Source: Streptomyces violens
GTDB lineage: Bacteria > Actinomycetota > Actinomycetes > Streptomycetales > Streptomycetaceae
Assembly: GCF_000717745.1 (NCBI RefSeq)
Contig: NZ_JOBH01000002.1
Span: 558,001 to 622,000 of the forward strand
Reading direction: 5' to 3'
DNA: 64,000 nucleotides
Of this stretch, positions 15,468 to 25,390 are shown piece by piece (positions within the stretch are counted from its first letter, which is position 1; each line of letters starts with the position of its first letter). The notes beneath the pieces are model-generated. The model did no database searches. It was not told the DNA's origin and saw nothing but the letters and a program-made list of their open reading frames with translations. The position numbers and the translations under genes were made by a program.

Positions 15468-17993
15468 TTACGCGCGCAGGCTCGCGCCGGTCCGCTCGAC
15501 GGCCGCCTCGACTGCCGCGTCACGGGCGGCGGACGCCTCGTCGGCGGTCAGCGTGCGGTCGGCCGCGCGGAAGCGCAGCGCGTACGCCAGGGACTTCTTG
15601 CCCTCGCCGACCTGCTCGCCGGTGAAGACGTCGAACAGCCGCAGGTCCTCCAGCAGTTCACCGGCCCCGGACCGCAGCGCGGACTCGACGTCGGCGGCCG
15701 GGACCGCGGAGTCGACGATCAGCGCGACGTCCTGGGTGGCGACCGGGAAGGTGGAGATCCGCGGCGCGGGCACCACGCCCGCACCGGCCCGCTCCAGGCG
15801 GTCCAGGTCGATCTCCATCGCGGACGTCCGCTCGGGCAGGCCGAGCGCCTTGATGACCCGCGGGTGCAGCTCACCGGCGTTGCCGACGAGCACCTCCTCG
15901 CCGTCCACGACCGCGAGCAGCGCGGCGCAGCGGCCCGGGTGCCAGGGTGCGTGCTGGTCCTGGCGGACGATCAGGTCCACGCCCGCCTCACGGGCCACCA
16001 GACGGCCCGCCTCGACGGCGTCGGCCCAGGTCGCCGGGCGGCCCTTGCCCCACCAGCCGGCCTGCTCGCGGGCGCCCGCGAGGACCACGGCGGCGCGGCG
16101 CGGCTGCTCGGGCAGCGCGGCATTCAGCGCGGCGATCTCCGCGTCGGTCGGCCGGCGGTCGACGGGCAGCCGGGCGGCCGGCTTCTCGTCACCGGTCGGC
16201 CGGAAGACCAGGCCGGTCTCGAAGAGCGCCAGGTCGTGCGAGCCACGGCCGTCGTTGCGCCGCAGCGCGGACAGCAGGCCCGGCAGCAGCGTCGTACGGA
16301 GCGAGGGCTCCTCGTCCGAGAGCGGGTTGACCAGCTTCACCGTGCGGCGGCGCGGGTCGTCCGCCTCGATGCCGAGCTGGTCGAGCACGGCCTCGCCGAT
16401 GAACGGGTAGTTCAGCGCCTCGACGTACCCGGCGCCGGCCAGCGCGCGGCCGGCCCGGCGGTGCAGCCGCTGCCGCTCGGTCAGGCCCGTGCCCGCGGGC
16501 GGCGTCGGCAGCGTCGAGGGCAGGTTCTCGTAGCCCTCCAGCCGGATGACCTCTTCGGCGAGGTCGTTCGGGTCGGTCAGGTCCGGGCGCCAGGACGGCA
16601 CCGTGACCATGAGCTCGTCCTGGCCGTACACGTCGCAGCCGACCTGCTGGAGGCGGCGGACGACGGTCTCGCGGCCGTACGCCACGCCCGCGACCTTGTC
16701 CGGGTGGTCCGCCGGGATGGTGATCGTGTGCGGCCCGCTGGGCGCCACGATCTCCGTCACGCCGGCCTCGGCGGTGCCGCCCGCGAGCAGCACGAGCAGG
16801 TCGACGGTCCGCTGGGCCGCGGCGGACGCGGCCTCGGGGTCGACGCCGCGCTCGAAGCGCTTGGACGCCTCGGAGGACAGCTTGTGGCGACGGGCCGTGC
16901 GCGCGATGGTCAGCGCGTTGAAGTGCGCGGCCTCGATGACGACGTCGGTCGTGCCCCGCACCTCACCGGTCTCCGGGTCGGCCCCGTGGTCGGCGATCTC
17001 GGTGTTGGCGCCGCCCATGACGCCCGCCAGGCCGATCGGCCCGCGGTCGTCGGTGATGACCAGGTCCTCGGCGTCCAGGACGCGCTTCGTACCGTCCAGC
17101 GTGGTGATCTTCTCGCCGGGCTCGGCGCGGCGGACCCCGATCGTGCCCTGGATGAGGGAGCGGTCGTAGGCGTGCAGCGGCTGGCCCAGTTCGAGCATCA
17201 CGTAGTTGGTGACGTCGACGGCGAGCGAGATCGGCCGCATGCCGGCCTTCTGCAGACGGCGCTGCAGCCAGATCGGCGAGCGGGCCTCGGGCTGGAGGCC
17301 CACGACCGTACGGGCGGTGAAGCGGTCGCAGCCGATCGGGTCGGTGACCTTGACCGGGTAGCCGTAGCTGTTCGGCGGCGGCACGTCCAGCAGCGCCGGG
17401 TCGCGCAGCGGCAGGCCGTACGCGGTCGCGGTCTCGCGGGCGACGCCGCGCATCGACAGGCAGTAGCCCCGGTCCGGGGTCACCGCGATGTCCAGCACCT
17501 CGTCGACCAGCTCCAGGAGCCGGATCGCGTCGGTGCCGACCTCGATCTCGGGCGGCAGCACGATGATGCCGTGCGAGCCGTCGTCGCCCATGCCCAGCTC
17601 GTCGCCGGAGCAGATCATGCCGTGCGAGACCTTGCCGTACGTCTTGCGCGCGGCGATCTTGAAGTCGCCGGGCAGCGTGGCGCCCGGGAGGACCACGACG
17701 ACCTTGTCGCCGACGGCGAAGTTACGGGCGCCACAGACGATCTCCTGCGGCTCGCCCGTGCCGTTCGCCTGACCGACGTCGACCGTGCAGAAGCGGATCG
17801 GCTTCTTGAAGCCCTCCAGCTCCTCGATCGTCAGCACCTGGCCGACGACCAGCGGACCCTCGATGCCGGCGCCCAGCTGCTCGACGGTCTCCACCTCCAG
17901 ACCGGAGGCAATCAGCTTGGTCTGCACGTCACGACCGGACTCACCGGCCGGCAGGTCGACGTACTCCCGCAGCCAAGAAAGCGGGACCCGCAT
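15468..17993 (-). CDS. pheT: Phenylalanyl-tRNA synthetase beta subunit
   Basis: An 841-residue beta chain of the heterotetrameric (alpha2-beta2) class II enzyme that charges tRNA-Phe. Domains in order: N-terminal [15 protein letters not shown], an EMAP/OB tRNA-binding domain (about 40-150), the B3/B4 editing domain, B5, the catalytic-like core, and the C-terminal FDX-ACB anticodon-binding domain ([15 protein letters not shown] onward). The length is normal. Its ATG overlaps the pheS stop by one base, giving translational coupling. A strong hairpin follows the stop. Confidence 0.97.
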   Translation of the reverse strand: MRVPLSWLREYVDLPAGESGRDVQTKLIASGLEVETVEQLGAGIEGPLVVGQVLTIEELEGFKKPIRFCTVDVGQANGTGEPQEIVCGARNFAVGDKVVVVLPGATLPGDFKIAARKTYGKVSHGMICSGDELGMGDDGSHGIIVLPPEIEVGTDAIRLLELVDEVLDIAVTPDRGYCLSMRGVARETATAYGLPLRDPALLDVPPPNSYGYPVKVTDPIGCDRFTARTVVGLQPEARSPIWLQRRLQKAGMRPISLAVDVTNYVMLELGQPLHAYDRSLIQGTIGVRRAEPGEKITTLDGTKRVLDAEDLVITDDRGPIGLAGVMGGANTEIADHGADPETGEVRGTTDVVIEAAHFNALTIARTARRHKLSSEASKRFERGVDPEAASAAAQRTVDLLVLLAGGTAEAGVTEIVAPSGPHTITIPADHPDKVAGVAYGRETVVRRLQQVGCDVYGQDELMVTVPSWRPDLTDPNDLAEEVIRLEGYENLPSTLPTPPAGTGLTERQRLHRRAGRALAGAGYVEALNYPFIGEAVLDQLGIEADDPRRRTVKLVNPLSDEEPSLRTTLLPGLLSALRRNDGRGSHDLALFETGLVFRPTGDEKPAARLPVDRRPTDAEIAALNAALPEQPRRAAVVLAGAREQAGWWGKGRPATWADAVEAGRLVAREAGVDLIVRQDQHAPWHPGRCAALLAVVDGEEVLVGNAGELHPRVIKALGLPERTSAMEIDLDRLERAGAGVVPAPRISTFPVATQDVALIVDSAVPAADVESALRSGAGELLEDLRLFDVFTGEQVGEGKKSLAYALRFRAADRTLTADEASAARDAAVEAAVERTGASLRA

Positions 17994-19120
17994 CAGATCT
18001 CCATCCCGAAAGGCCGGGTGAAGCGCACGTCACCCTCGACCATGTCTCGCATGTCCTCGACGTTGTGGCGGAACATCAGCATCCGCTCGATGCCGAACCC
18101 GAAGGCGAATCCGCTGTACTTCTCCGGGTCGACGCCGCAGGCGGTCAGCACCCGCGGGTTGACCATGCCGCAGCCGCCCAGCTCGATCCAGCCCTCGCTG
18201 GAGCAGGTGCGGCAGGGCGCGTCCGGATTGCCCACGGACGCGCCGCGGCACACGTAGCACACCATGTCCATCTCGGCGGACGGCTCGGTGAACGGGAAGT
18301 AGTTCGGCCGCAGCCGGGTCTCCATGCCCTCGCCGAAGAGCGCCCGGACCATGTGGTCCAGGGTGCCCTTGAGGTCCGCCATGGTCAGGCCCTCGTCGAT
18401 GGCGAGCAGCTCGACCTGGTTGAAGACCGGGGTGTGGGTCGCGTCCAGCTCGTCGGTGCGGTAGACGCGGCCCGGGCAGATCACGTACAGCGGCGGCTCG
18501 CGGTCCAGCATCGAGCGGATCTGCACCGGCGAGGTGTGCGTGCGCAGCACCACACCGGTCTGCTTCTCGTCGCCGTCGGCGGCCGACTCGACGAAGAAGG
18601 TGTCCTGCATCGTGCGGGCCGGGTGGTCCGGGGCGATGTTCAGCGCGTCGAAGTTCAGCCACTCCGACTCGACCTCGGGGCCCTCGGCGACGGAGTAGCC
18701 CATCGCCACGAAGACGTCCTCGATGCGCTCCGAGAGGGTGGTGAGCGGGTGCCGGGCGCCGGCCTGTACGCGGTCGTACGGCAGCGTGACGTCCACCGCC
18801 TCCTCGACCAGCACGCGGGCGTCCCGCTCGGCCTCCAGCTCCTCCTGGCGGACCTTGAGGGCCTGGTTCACGCGGCCGCGGGCCTGGCCGACGCGCTTGC
18901 CGGCGTCCGCCTTGGCGTGCGGGGGCAGGGCGCCGATCTCCCGGTTGGCGAGCGCGAGCGGCGAGGTGCCGCCGGTGTGGGCGGTCTTCGCCTGGGCGAG
19001 CTCGTCGAGGTCGGTCGCGGCGGCGAACGCGGCGAGCGCCTCGCTCGTCATGCGCTCGATCTCTTCCGGTTTCAGGGCCTCGACCTCAACAGGGTCGTAC
19101 GACTTATTGGGTGCGGACAT
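17993..19120 (-). CDS. pheS: Phenylalanyl-tRNA synthetase alpha subunit
   Basis: A 375-residue catalytic alpha chain. It has the N-terminal coiled-coil (tRNA-contact) helices, motif 2 around [19 protein letters not shown], and motif 3 [35 protein letters not shown] is a cysteine pair set seen in actinobacterial and other PheS. GGGAAGAG precedes the ATG. The leader upstream holds a tandem TGCCAAAGG repeat and a TAGACT -10-like hexamer on the minus strand. No Phe-rich leader peptide was evident. Confidence 0.97.
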   Translation of the reverse strand: MSAPNKSYDPVEVEALKPEEIERMTSEALAAFAAATDLDELAQAKTAHTGGTSPLALANREIGALPPHAKADAGKRVGQARGRVNQALKVRQEELEAERDARVLVEEAVDVTLPYDRVQAGARHPLTTLSERIEDVFVAMGYSVAEGPEVESEWLNFDALNIAPDHPARTMQDTFFVESAADGDEKQTGVVLRTHTSPVQIRSMLDREPPLYVICPGRVYRTDELDATHTPVFNQVELLAIDEGLTMADLKGTLDHMVRALFGEGMETRLRPNYFPFTEPSAEMDMVCYVCRGASVGNPDAPCRTCSSEGWIELGGCGMVNPRVLTACGVDPEKYSGFAFGFGIERMLMFRHNVEDMRDMVEGDVRFTRPFGMEI

Positions 19121-19173
19121 CTCTTCCCGTGCTTCCGGTGGTCTTGGCGCGCGGCTTGCCCCCGACGCTTGAA

Positions 19174-19200
19174 TGCCAAAGGTGCCAAAGGTCAAGTCTA
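19174..19200 (-). promoter_or_regulatory. Putative pheS promoter -10 and tandem 9-bp repeat
   Basis: Read on the minus strand, TAGACT (19200-19195) resembles a sigma-70 -10. Immediately downstream, around the expected start of transcription, are two adjacent copies of CCTTTGGCA (plus-strand TGCCAAAGG at 19174-19182 and 19183-19191). No good -35 is visible. A repressor site is possible but unproven. Confidence 0.35.
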
Positions 19201-19260
19201 AGGGGCATCGCGGCCACGCCTCACCGACGCCCCAGGCAGGACGGCGCCCGTCGGTCCCGC

Positions 19261-20412
19261 TCAGGCCATGAAGGCCGGGGTGCCGACGGGCAGGGTAAAT
19301 CGGAACTGCGCGCCGCCGGCCGGGGTCCGGCCGACCGTGATCGTGCCGCCGTGGGCCTCGACGATGCCCTTGACGATGTACAGGCCCAGGCCGGTGCCGC
19401 CGCGCTTGCTGCCCCGCCAGAAGCGGGTGAAGACGCGGCTCATCGACTCCTCGGGGATGCCGGGGCCCTCGTCGCTCACGGTGACGGTCGTTCCCTCCGC
19501 GCCGGTGGTCATGGGTGTCGGTGCCACCTCGATGGTGACCGTTCCCTCGCCGTGCCGCACCGCATTTTCCAGCAGGTTGCCCAGTACCTGATCGACCTTG
19601 TCCGGATCGGCCCACATGTCGGGGAGCGGTTCCAGCATGCGGATCAGGAAGCGGTCCGGGCGCTGGCCCGCCGTGGTCTGCGCCTGAACGTGCCGCCGTA
19701 CCGCCGAGGCCATGTCGACCCGCTGCCGGCGCACCTCGAGGCGCCCCGAGTCGATCCGCGAGATGTCCAGCAGCTCGGCGATCAGCCGCGTCACACGGTT
19801 CGCGTCCGCGTCGACGGTCTCCAGCATCAGCCGCTTCTGGTCGTCGGTGAAGCGCTCCCACTTCTGAAGCAGGGTCGCGGTGAAGCCCTTCACGGAGGTC
19901 AGCGGCGAGCGCAGCTCGTGCGCGACGGTGGCGATCAGCTCGGCGTGACTCAGCTCCGTACGCCGCCGCGCCTCGGTGCCGCGCAGCGTGACGACCAGGC
20001 GCCGCACCGGGCCCAGCGGCCGGTCGCGTACGTACCGTGCGGAGACCAGCAGCTCCCGGCTGCCGAGCAGCAGATTGCGCTCCGGCTGCCCGGTGCGGAT
20101 GGCCAGCCCGCCGTACGGGTCGGTCAGCTGCCACCAGCGGCGGCCCTCGATGTCCTGCAGCGGCAGCGCGCTCTCCAGGGGCAGCCCGAGTACGTCACCG
20201 GGGTCGACGGCCGTCAGCCGCGCGGCGGCGGCGTTGAAGCACACCACCCGGCCGCTCTCGTCGGCCACCACCAGGCCGTCGGGCAGCTCGTCCGGATCCA
20301 GCCCGGCGGCCGTGGCGGCCGGGTCGTACGGGAGTGGAGGGTTCTCGCCGGGGTCGCCCGAGAGACAGATGTCCACCACGGACGCGCGTGTGCCGGAAGT
20401 CCGCACATTCAT
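19261..20412 (-). CDS. PAS-domain sensor histidine kinase, orphan
   Basis: A 383-residue soluble kinase. A PAS-like sensor (about 45-145, [19 protein letters not shown]) is followed by HisKA with phospho-acceptor His165 in [16 protein letters not shown]. The HATPase_c domain carries the N box [15 protein letters not shown]1 SDEGPGIP, F box VFTRFWRG and G2 [10 protein letters not shown]. No transmembrane helix is visible, so it is cytosolic. The ATG at 20412 is used, because GGAAGGGGG lies just upstream and would be inside a longer reading. No response regulator gene is adjacent. Its place between pheS and the SpoU gene is conserved in Streptomyces as I recall. Confidence 0.88.
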   Translation of the reverse strand: MNVRTSGTRASVVDICLSGDPGENPPLPYDPAATAAGLDPDELPDGLVVADESGRVVCFNAAAARLTAVDPGDVLGLPLESALPLQDIEGRRWWQLTDPYGGLAIRTGQPERNLLLGSRELLVSARYVRDRPLGPVRRLVVTLRGTEARRRTELSHAELIATVAHELRSPLTSVKGFTATLLQKWERFTDDQKRLMLETVDADANRVTRLIAELLDISRIDSGRLEVRRQRVDMASAVRRHVQAQTTAGQRPDRFLIRMLEPLPDMWADPDKVDQVLGNLLENAVRHGEGTVTIEVAPTPMTTGAEGTTVTVSDEGPGIPEESMSRVFTRFWRGSKRGGTGLGLYIVKGIVEAHGGTITVGRTPAGGAQFRFTLPVGTPAFMA

Positions 20413-20448
20413 CCCGCTACCCCCTTCCGGTGTGGGCACGCCACCCTA

Positions 20449-21303
<855 letters not shown>

Positions 21304-21362
21304 GGGCGGCGGCTCACTTCGTCGTAAGGGGTTGTGGTGCGGAACGGCGGCGCAAAACGGCG

Positions 21363-21395
21363 GCGGACCCGCAGGCCGGGGGCCTGCGGGTCCGC
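21363..21395 (-). terminator. Terminator of infC-rpmI-rplT
   Basis: Perfect 15-bp stem: GCGGACCCGCAGGCC (21363-21377) with GGCCTGCGGGTCCGC (21381-21395) and a GGG loop, 25 bases past the rplT stop. Confidence 0.8.
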
Positions 21396-21419
21396 TCGAC
21401 GACTTCCTCAGGCTGAGGT

Positions 21420-21803
21420 TCAGGCAGCCTTGGGAGCGTTCACGTCGCTCGGCAGCGCCTTCTGCGCCACCTCGACCAGCGCGGCGAACGCGTTCTGGTC
21501 GTTGACCGCGAGGTCGGCCAGGATCTTGCGGTCCACCTCGATGTTGGCGGCCTTCAGACCCTGGATGAAGCGGTTGTAGGTCATGCCGTTGGCGCGGGCA
21601 GCGGCGTTGATGCGCTGGATCCACAGCTGACGGAAGTCGCCCTTGCGCTTCTTGCGGTCGTTGTAGTTGTAGACGAAGGAGTGGGTGACCTGCTCCTTGG
21701 CCTTGCGGTAGAGGCGCGACCGCTGGCCGCGGTAGCCGCTGGCCTGCTCGAGGATCGCCCGGCGCTTCTTGTGGGCGTTGACTGCCCGCTTGACGCGTGC
21801 CAC
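21420..21803 (-). CDS. rplT: 50S ribosomal protein L20
   Basis: 127 residues, normal length. The family signature [18 protein letters not shown] and the basic helix [15 protein letters not shown] that binds 23S rRNA are intact, followed by the globular domain [19 protein letters not shown]. Third gene of the infC-rpmI-rplT operon. AAGGAG lies upstream of the ATG. In other bacteria L20 represses this operon; whether it does so here is not visible. Confidence 0.97.
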   Translation of the reverse strand: MARVKRAVNAHKKRRAILEQASGYRGQRSRLYRKAKEQVTHSFVYNYNDRKKRKGDFRQLWIQRINAAARANGMTYNRFIQGLKAANIEVDRKILADLAVNDQNAFAALVEVAQKALPSDVNAPKAA

Positions 21804-21904
21804 TTGTTAACTCCTTGTAGCGGGGCCGTGGTGGTCGGCACACGGCCCGGTTCGAAATAGGTCCCGGTCTCGGTCTCGCGCCGCCTTCACAGGGGCGCGG
21901 CGAC

Positions 21905-22099
21905 TCACTTGCCGAGAAGCTTCTTGATCTTCTTGGCGTCGCCCGGGGCCATCTCGGCGTTGCCGGTGAGGCGACGCGTCAGCTTGGACGACTTGTGCTC
22001 GAGCAGGTGGCGCTTGCCGGCGCGCTCGCGGAGCACCTTGCCGGAGCCCGTGATCTTGAAGCGCTTGCTGGAGCCGCTGTGCGTCTTGTTCTTCGGCAT
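21905..22099 (-). CDS. rpmI: 50S ribosomal protein L35
   Basis: 64 residues starting [20 protein letters not shown], the standard bL35 length and sequence. AGGAGAGA stands upstream of the ATG at 22099. It is separated from infC by 124 bases that include a large hairpin, and from rplT by 101 bases. Confidence 0.97.
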   Translation of the reverse strand: MPKNKTHSGSSKRFKITGSGKVLRERAGKRHLLEHKSSKLTRRLTGNAEMAPGDAKKIKKLLGK

Positions 22100-22123
22100 G
22101 CGCCGTTCTCTCCTCGTCAGTGG

Positions 22124-22159
22124 CGCTCCCGCCGGCCGGTGGGCCGGCATACGGGAGCG
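22124..22159 (-). other. Intercistronic hairpin between infC and rpmI
   Basis: CGCTCCCG (22124-22131) pairs with CGGGAGCG (22152-22159), with an inner CCGG/CCGG helix. It lies in the infC-rpmI spacer. It could be a processing or partial-termination site setting L35/L20 to IF3 ratios, or a ribosomal-protein target. No T-run follows. Confidence 0.4.
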
Positions 22160-22223
22160 TCAGTTGTTTCGATCGGTGTCCGGGGCGGTGACCCCGGCGC
22201 TCTCCGGGGCTCGCACCCCTGGA

Positions 22224-22847
22224 TCACGCCTCGGCGGGCTCCTCGGCGGCCTGCTCCTGCTCGGCAGGGGCAGCACCCTGGCGCTCCGCCTTGCGGGCGG
22301 CCTGCGCCTCGCGGGCCTCGGCCATCGCCTCGGTCTTCTTCTTGTGCGGACCGAGGACCATGATCATGTTCCGGCCGTCCTGCTTCGGGTTCGACTCGAC
22401 GAAACCGAGGTCCTGGACATCCTCCGCGAGCCGCTGCAGCAACCGGAAACCGAGCTCCGGGCGGGACTGCTCGCGACCACGGAACATGATCGTGATCTTG
22501 ACCTTGTCACCCTGCTTGAGGAACCGGACGACGTGACCCTTCTTGGTGTCATAGTCGTGCGGGTCGATCTTCGGCCGGAGCTTCATCTCCTTGATGACCG
22601 TGTGCGCCTGGTTCTTGCGCGCCTCACGGGCCTTCATGGCCGACTCGTACTTGAACTTTCCGTAGTCCATGAGCTTGCAGACCGGCGGACGGGCGTTCGC
22701 CGCCACCTCGACCAGGTCGAGGTCGTACTCCTGCGCAAGCTCCAGGGCCTTGGCAAGCGGCACAATGCCGACCTGCTCGCCACTGGGACCGACGAGTCGC
22801 ACCTCGGGGACGCGAATCCGGTCGTTGATGCGGGGCTCGGCGCTGAT
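22224..22847 (-). CDS. infC: Translation initiation factor IF-3, AUC start
   Basis: A 207-residue IF-3 with the conserved N domain ([30 protein letters not shown]) and C domain ([14 protein letters not shown]), plus an Ala/Glu-rich tail. The only good ribosome site, GGAGGA, is directly upstream of an ATC codon (22847-22845) in frame with the family N-terminus, and no ATG, GTG or TTG lies at the right place. In-frame GTGs at 22871 and 22868 lie upstream of that site. I therefore place the start at AUC. Rare AUU/AUC starts on infC are known in E. coli and Myxococcus, where IF-3 rejects them and so limits its own synthesis. First gene of infC-rpmI-rplT. Confidence 0.9.
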   Translation of the reverse strand: MSAEPRINDRIRVPEVRLVGPSGEQVGIVPLAKALELAQEYDLDLVEVAANARPPVCKLMDYGKFKYESAMKAREARKNQAHTVIKEMKLRPKIDPHDYDTKKGHVVRFLKQGDKVKITIMFRGREQSRPELGFRLLQRLAEDVQDLGFVESNPKQDGRNMIMVLGPHKKKTEAMAEAREAQAARKAERQGAAPAEQEQAAEEPAEA

Positions 22848-22934
22848 GGATCCTCCTCGGTTTAGCACCACACGACCGCCTGGCGGACAGCCGCGTAACG
22901 TCTTTTCGGTGTGACCATCTCGCCGGAACAACGC

Positions 22935-22986
22935 AAAAACGCCCCGGACGGGACACAGGCGGGGCTCCTCAAAAAGATCGGGGAGC
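22935..22986 (-). promoter_or_regulatory. infC: Attenuator-like leader of infC operon
   Basis: On the minus strand a GCCCCG (22965-22960) / CGGGGC (22946-22941) stem is followed at once by a five-T run (22939-22935), which is unusual in this GC-rich genome and typical of intrinsic terminators. An upstream segment GCTCC (22986-22982) can instead pair with GGAGC (22968-22964), overlapping the terminator arm, so mutually exclusive structures are possible. About 90 bases before the AUC start. Confidence 0.5.
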
Positions 22987-23087
22987 ACCGCCGCGAATGT
23001 CACCGCGGGGCGCAGCCTGACCGTTGACCCGCCTGCCCTGGGGGCTGGAATCGGGTGGGAGATCGGAGCCTCCACTTGTGGGCCGGA

Positions 23088-23116
23088 CACATAGGTGACC
23101 GGCCGGTCGAAGTCAA
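23088..23116 (-). promoter_or_regulatory. Sigma-70-like promoter of infC operon
   Basis: Minus strand TTGACT (23116-23111), a 17-base spacer, then TATGTG (23093-23088). The -35 and spacing are close to consensus. It would give a leader of about 230 bases before infC, containing the attenuator. The rest of the 22848-23284 gap shows no gene. Confidence 0.55.
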
Positions 23117-23284
23117 TGGTACATGACGCGGGCGGGACCTGTACCGGCCTCCGCTCGCACGGCCTCCGGCGGGCGCGCGGGGCGCCGCCCCACGCGCGGG
23201 CGCGGGCGCGCCGGGGCCTACTCTGAGGGCAGCGCACCGGCCGCACGGAGCGGGCGCACCGATCGTACGGACAGATAGAGAGCC

Positions 23285-23674
23285 ATGAGCGACGCCACCC
23301 CTCCCTCCTCCGACTCCGCAGCCGCCCCGGACGCGCAGCCCGCGGACTTCGACGCGATGACCCGCGACATCGCGGACGTGCCGGCCGTCGAGGTGATCAC
23401 GACGGTCGCGGTGCACCTGATGAGCTCGGCCGCGGTCAACCTCGGCCTCGCCGAGGAGGGCGAGCAGCACAAGGACCTGGACGAGGCACGCAAGCTGATC
23501 CACGCGCTGGCCGGGCTGGTGACCGCGAGCGCCACGGAGATCGGCTCGTACCACGCGGCGCCGCTCCGGGACGGGCTGAAGTCGCTGCAGCTCGCCTTCC
23601 GCGAGGCGTCGGTGGTGCCGGACGAGCCGGGGCAGGGCCCGGGCGAGAAGTACACGGGGCCGGTCTTCGGCTGA
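23285..23674 (+). CDS. DUF1844 domain protein
   Basis: A 129-residue soluble protein. An acidic, Ala/Pro-rich N-terminus (residues 1-25) leads into a DUF1844 helical domain ([23 protein letters not shown] and [17 protein letters not shown]). Function of the family is not known; it is found next to infC in many actinobacteria, divergently as here. ATG at 23285 with only a weak AGAGA upstream. A very strong terminator follows. Confidence 0.85.
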   Translation: MSDATPPSSDSAAAPDAQPADFDAMTRDIADVPAVEVITTVAVHLMSSAAVNLGLAEEGEQHKDLDEARKLIHALAGLVTASATEIGSYHAAPLRDGLKSLQLAFREASVVPDEPGQGPGEKYTGPVFG

Positions 23675-23694
23675 GCGGCCCGCGCCGGAAACGT

Positions 23695-23738
23695 ATGACG
23701 GTGGCCCCCTGATCCGTGGATCAGGGGGCCACCGTCAT
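23695..23738. terminator. Bidirectional terminator, 21-bp perfect stem
   Basis: Arms 23695-23715 and 23718-23738 are perfect inverted repeats (outer ATGACGGTGG/CCACCGTCAT, inner CTGATCC/GGATCAG) with a GT loop. It lies between the convergent DUF1844 (+) and aquaporin (-) genes. Confidence 0.85.
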
Positions 23739-23754
23739 GAGGCCGTCCGTGCGG

Positions 23755-24495
23755 TCAGAGCGGCGAGCGTTCGTCGGCCGGCGGTTCCCTGTCGGCATGC
23801 AGCGGGCTGTACGGGGTGTGGGTGAGCCGGTGGGCCAGGGCCGCCAGCACGCCGCCGATCAGCGGCGCGACGATGAACAGCCAGAGCTGGGAGAGCGCGC
23901 CGCCGCCCGCGAAGAGCGCCGGGCCGAAGCTGCGCGCCGGGTTCACGGACGTACCGGTGAGCGGGATGCCGATGAGGTGGATGGTGGCCAGCGCGATGCC
24001 GATCGCCAGGCCGTCGAAGCCGACCAGGGCGACCTTGTGGGTGACCGCGAGGACGACGAAGACCAGCAGGAACGTGAGCACGATCTCCGCGACGAACGCG
24101 CCGCCGAGATTGATGTGCACTGCCGAGCGGTCGGCGAAGCCGTTGCTGCCGAAGGCGCCGTCGGTCTTCAGGCCCGGTACCTGCTTGGCCACCAGGAAGA
24201 GCAGCGCGGAGCCGACGATGCCGCCCAGGAGCTGGGCGATCCAGTACTCGACGGCCGTACGGACGGTGATGCGGTGGGCCACCAGCATCCCGAGCGTCAC
24301 CGCGGGATTGACGTGGCAGCCGGAGATGGGGCCGAGCGCGTAGGCCAGGGCCAGCAGTGTGAAGCCGAAGGACAGGGCGATGCCGAAGGTCCCGATGTAC
24401 TCCCCGGCCAGCACGGCAGCGCCGACCGCGAAGAACACCAGGAGCAGCGTGCCGAGGAACTCGGCTACGACCGAGCGGGTCTCCGGGGTGTCCAT
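23755..24495 (-). CDS. aqpZ: Aquaporin Z-type water channel
   Basis: A 246-residue six-helix MIP channel. The two NPA motifs are at HVNPAVT (Asn63) and SVNPARS (Asn185). Arg188 and His173 (TIHLIGIPLTG) give the narrow selectivity filter of water-specific AqpZ rather than a glycerol facilitator. The ATG at 24495 is preferred because GAGGAAGG is 7-9 bases upstream; a further ATG at 24525 lacks one. Monocistronic, converging with DUF1844 across a strong terminator. Confidence 0.92.
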   Translation of the reverse strand: MDTPETRSVVAEFLGTLLLVFFAVGAAVLAGEYIGTFGIALSFGFTLLALAYALGPISGCHVNPAVTLGMLVAHRITVRTAVEYWIAQLLGGIVGSALLFLVAKQVPGLKTDGAFGSNGFADRSAVHINLGGAFVAEIVLTFLLVFVVLAVTHKVALVGFDGLAIGIALATIHLIGIPLTGTSVNPARSFGPALFAGGGALSQLWLFIVAPLIGGVLAALAHRLTHTPYSPLHADREPPADERSPL

Positions 24496-24598
24496 GGAGG
24501 GGCCTTCCTCGAAGGGATCTTGCACCTGTTGCGATTGTGCGTCCGTCCCGAGGTCCCCGCCTGTTGAAGCGCCGCTCGAAGCGCCTGGTGGCGGCCGG

Positions 24599-25333
24599 TC
24601 AGCGGCTGAAGAGCGGGGCGCCCTGCGGGGCCGCGTCCGGCGCCAGGAGCGCCAGGTCGAGGCCCTTCACCAGGCGCTCGCGCAGCACGTCGTCCGAGGC
24701 CAGGGCGGTGGCCAGGCGCTGCGCGACCTCGCCGGCCGGGGCGTCGGGGACGAGGCCGAGGGTGAGCGTGGCATCGGTGTCGGCGGACGGCGCCAGATGG
24801 GCTACCCGCACTCCCGGCTCGTTCTCCAGGACCGCCCGCAGCGCCTCGGTGACGGCGGGGTCGGCGAGCGGGTCGACGGTGGTCCGGCCCTCGGCGAGGG
24901 CGCGCAGGGCCGCGCCGGTCAGCGGGTACGTCACGGGGCCCGCGACGTCCACGACGATCGTGTCGGCCTTCTCGTGGGAGGCGGCGAGCAGCGCCTGCTG
25001 GAGCGGTACCGCGACGGGGCGGGCGTCCGGGCGCCAGCGGTGCAGGGTCTCGATCGACGTGAAGGCGGGGAGCGCGCGGCGGCCGTCGGGGGCCTGCAGG
25101 GTGGGCACGGCCATGTCGCTGGTCTTCTCGCGCTGGAGCCCGTCCGGGCCGGTCTCCACCTCTCCCAGCAGGGCCACCACCGGTACGAGCAGCCGGGCGC
25201 CGCGGAGGGCCGCGAGCAGCCGGGGCTCGTCGGCGCGGTCGTCGGACCAGGCGGCGAGGGCCGCGGTCAGCTCGGGGTCGGCGGTGCCGTCGTCGTCGGA
25301 GAAGCCGGGGTCCGGGATGTTCTTCAGCGTCAC
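24599..25333 (-). CDS. SseB-family protein
   Basis: A 244-residue protein with the SseB N-terminal domain: LLVPVVALLGEV, DMAVPTLQAPDGRRALPAFTS and the WRPDARPV block, repeated loosely in the C-terminal half. No signal peptide or membrane helix. GTG start with no clear ribosome site. In enterics SseB relates to serine sensitivity and type III chaperones; in actinobacteria the family has no assigned function. It lies downstream of the mycosin gene on the same strand with a 57-base gap. Confidence 0.78.
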   Translation of the reverse strand: MTLKNIPDPGFSDDDGTADPELTAALAAWSDDRADEPRLLAALRGARLLVPVVALLGEVETGPDGLQREKTSDMAVPTLQAPDGRRALPAFTSIETLHRWRPDARPVAVPLQQALLAASHEKADTIVVDVAGPVTYPLTGAALRALAEGRTTVDPLADPAVTEALRAVLENEPGVRVAHLAPSADTDATLTLGLVPDAPAGEVAQRLATALASDDVLRERLVKGLDLALLAPDAAPQGAPLFSR

Positions 25334-25390
25334 GCGGTTGAGCCTATCGGCAGGCAGCGGCCGGGCTTGGGCGGGTGCCCAGCGGTCTTG

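Noticed and set aside
15423..18257. A 944-codon plus-strand frame opposite pheT
   Set aside because: Composition is Arg/Gly/Ala shadow sequence with no recognisable domain; pheT on the other strand is certain.
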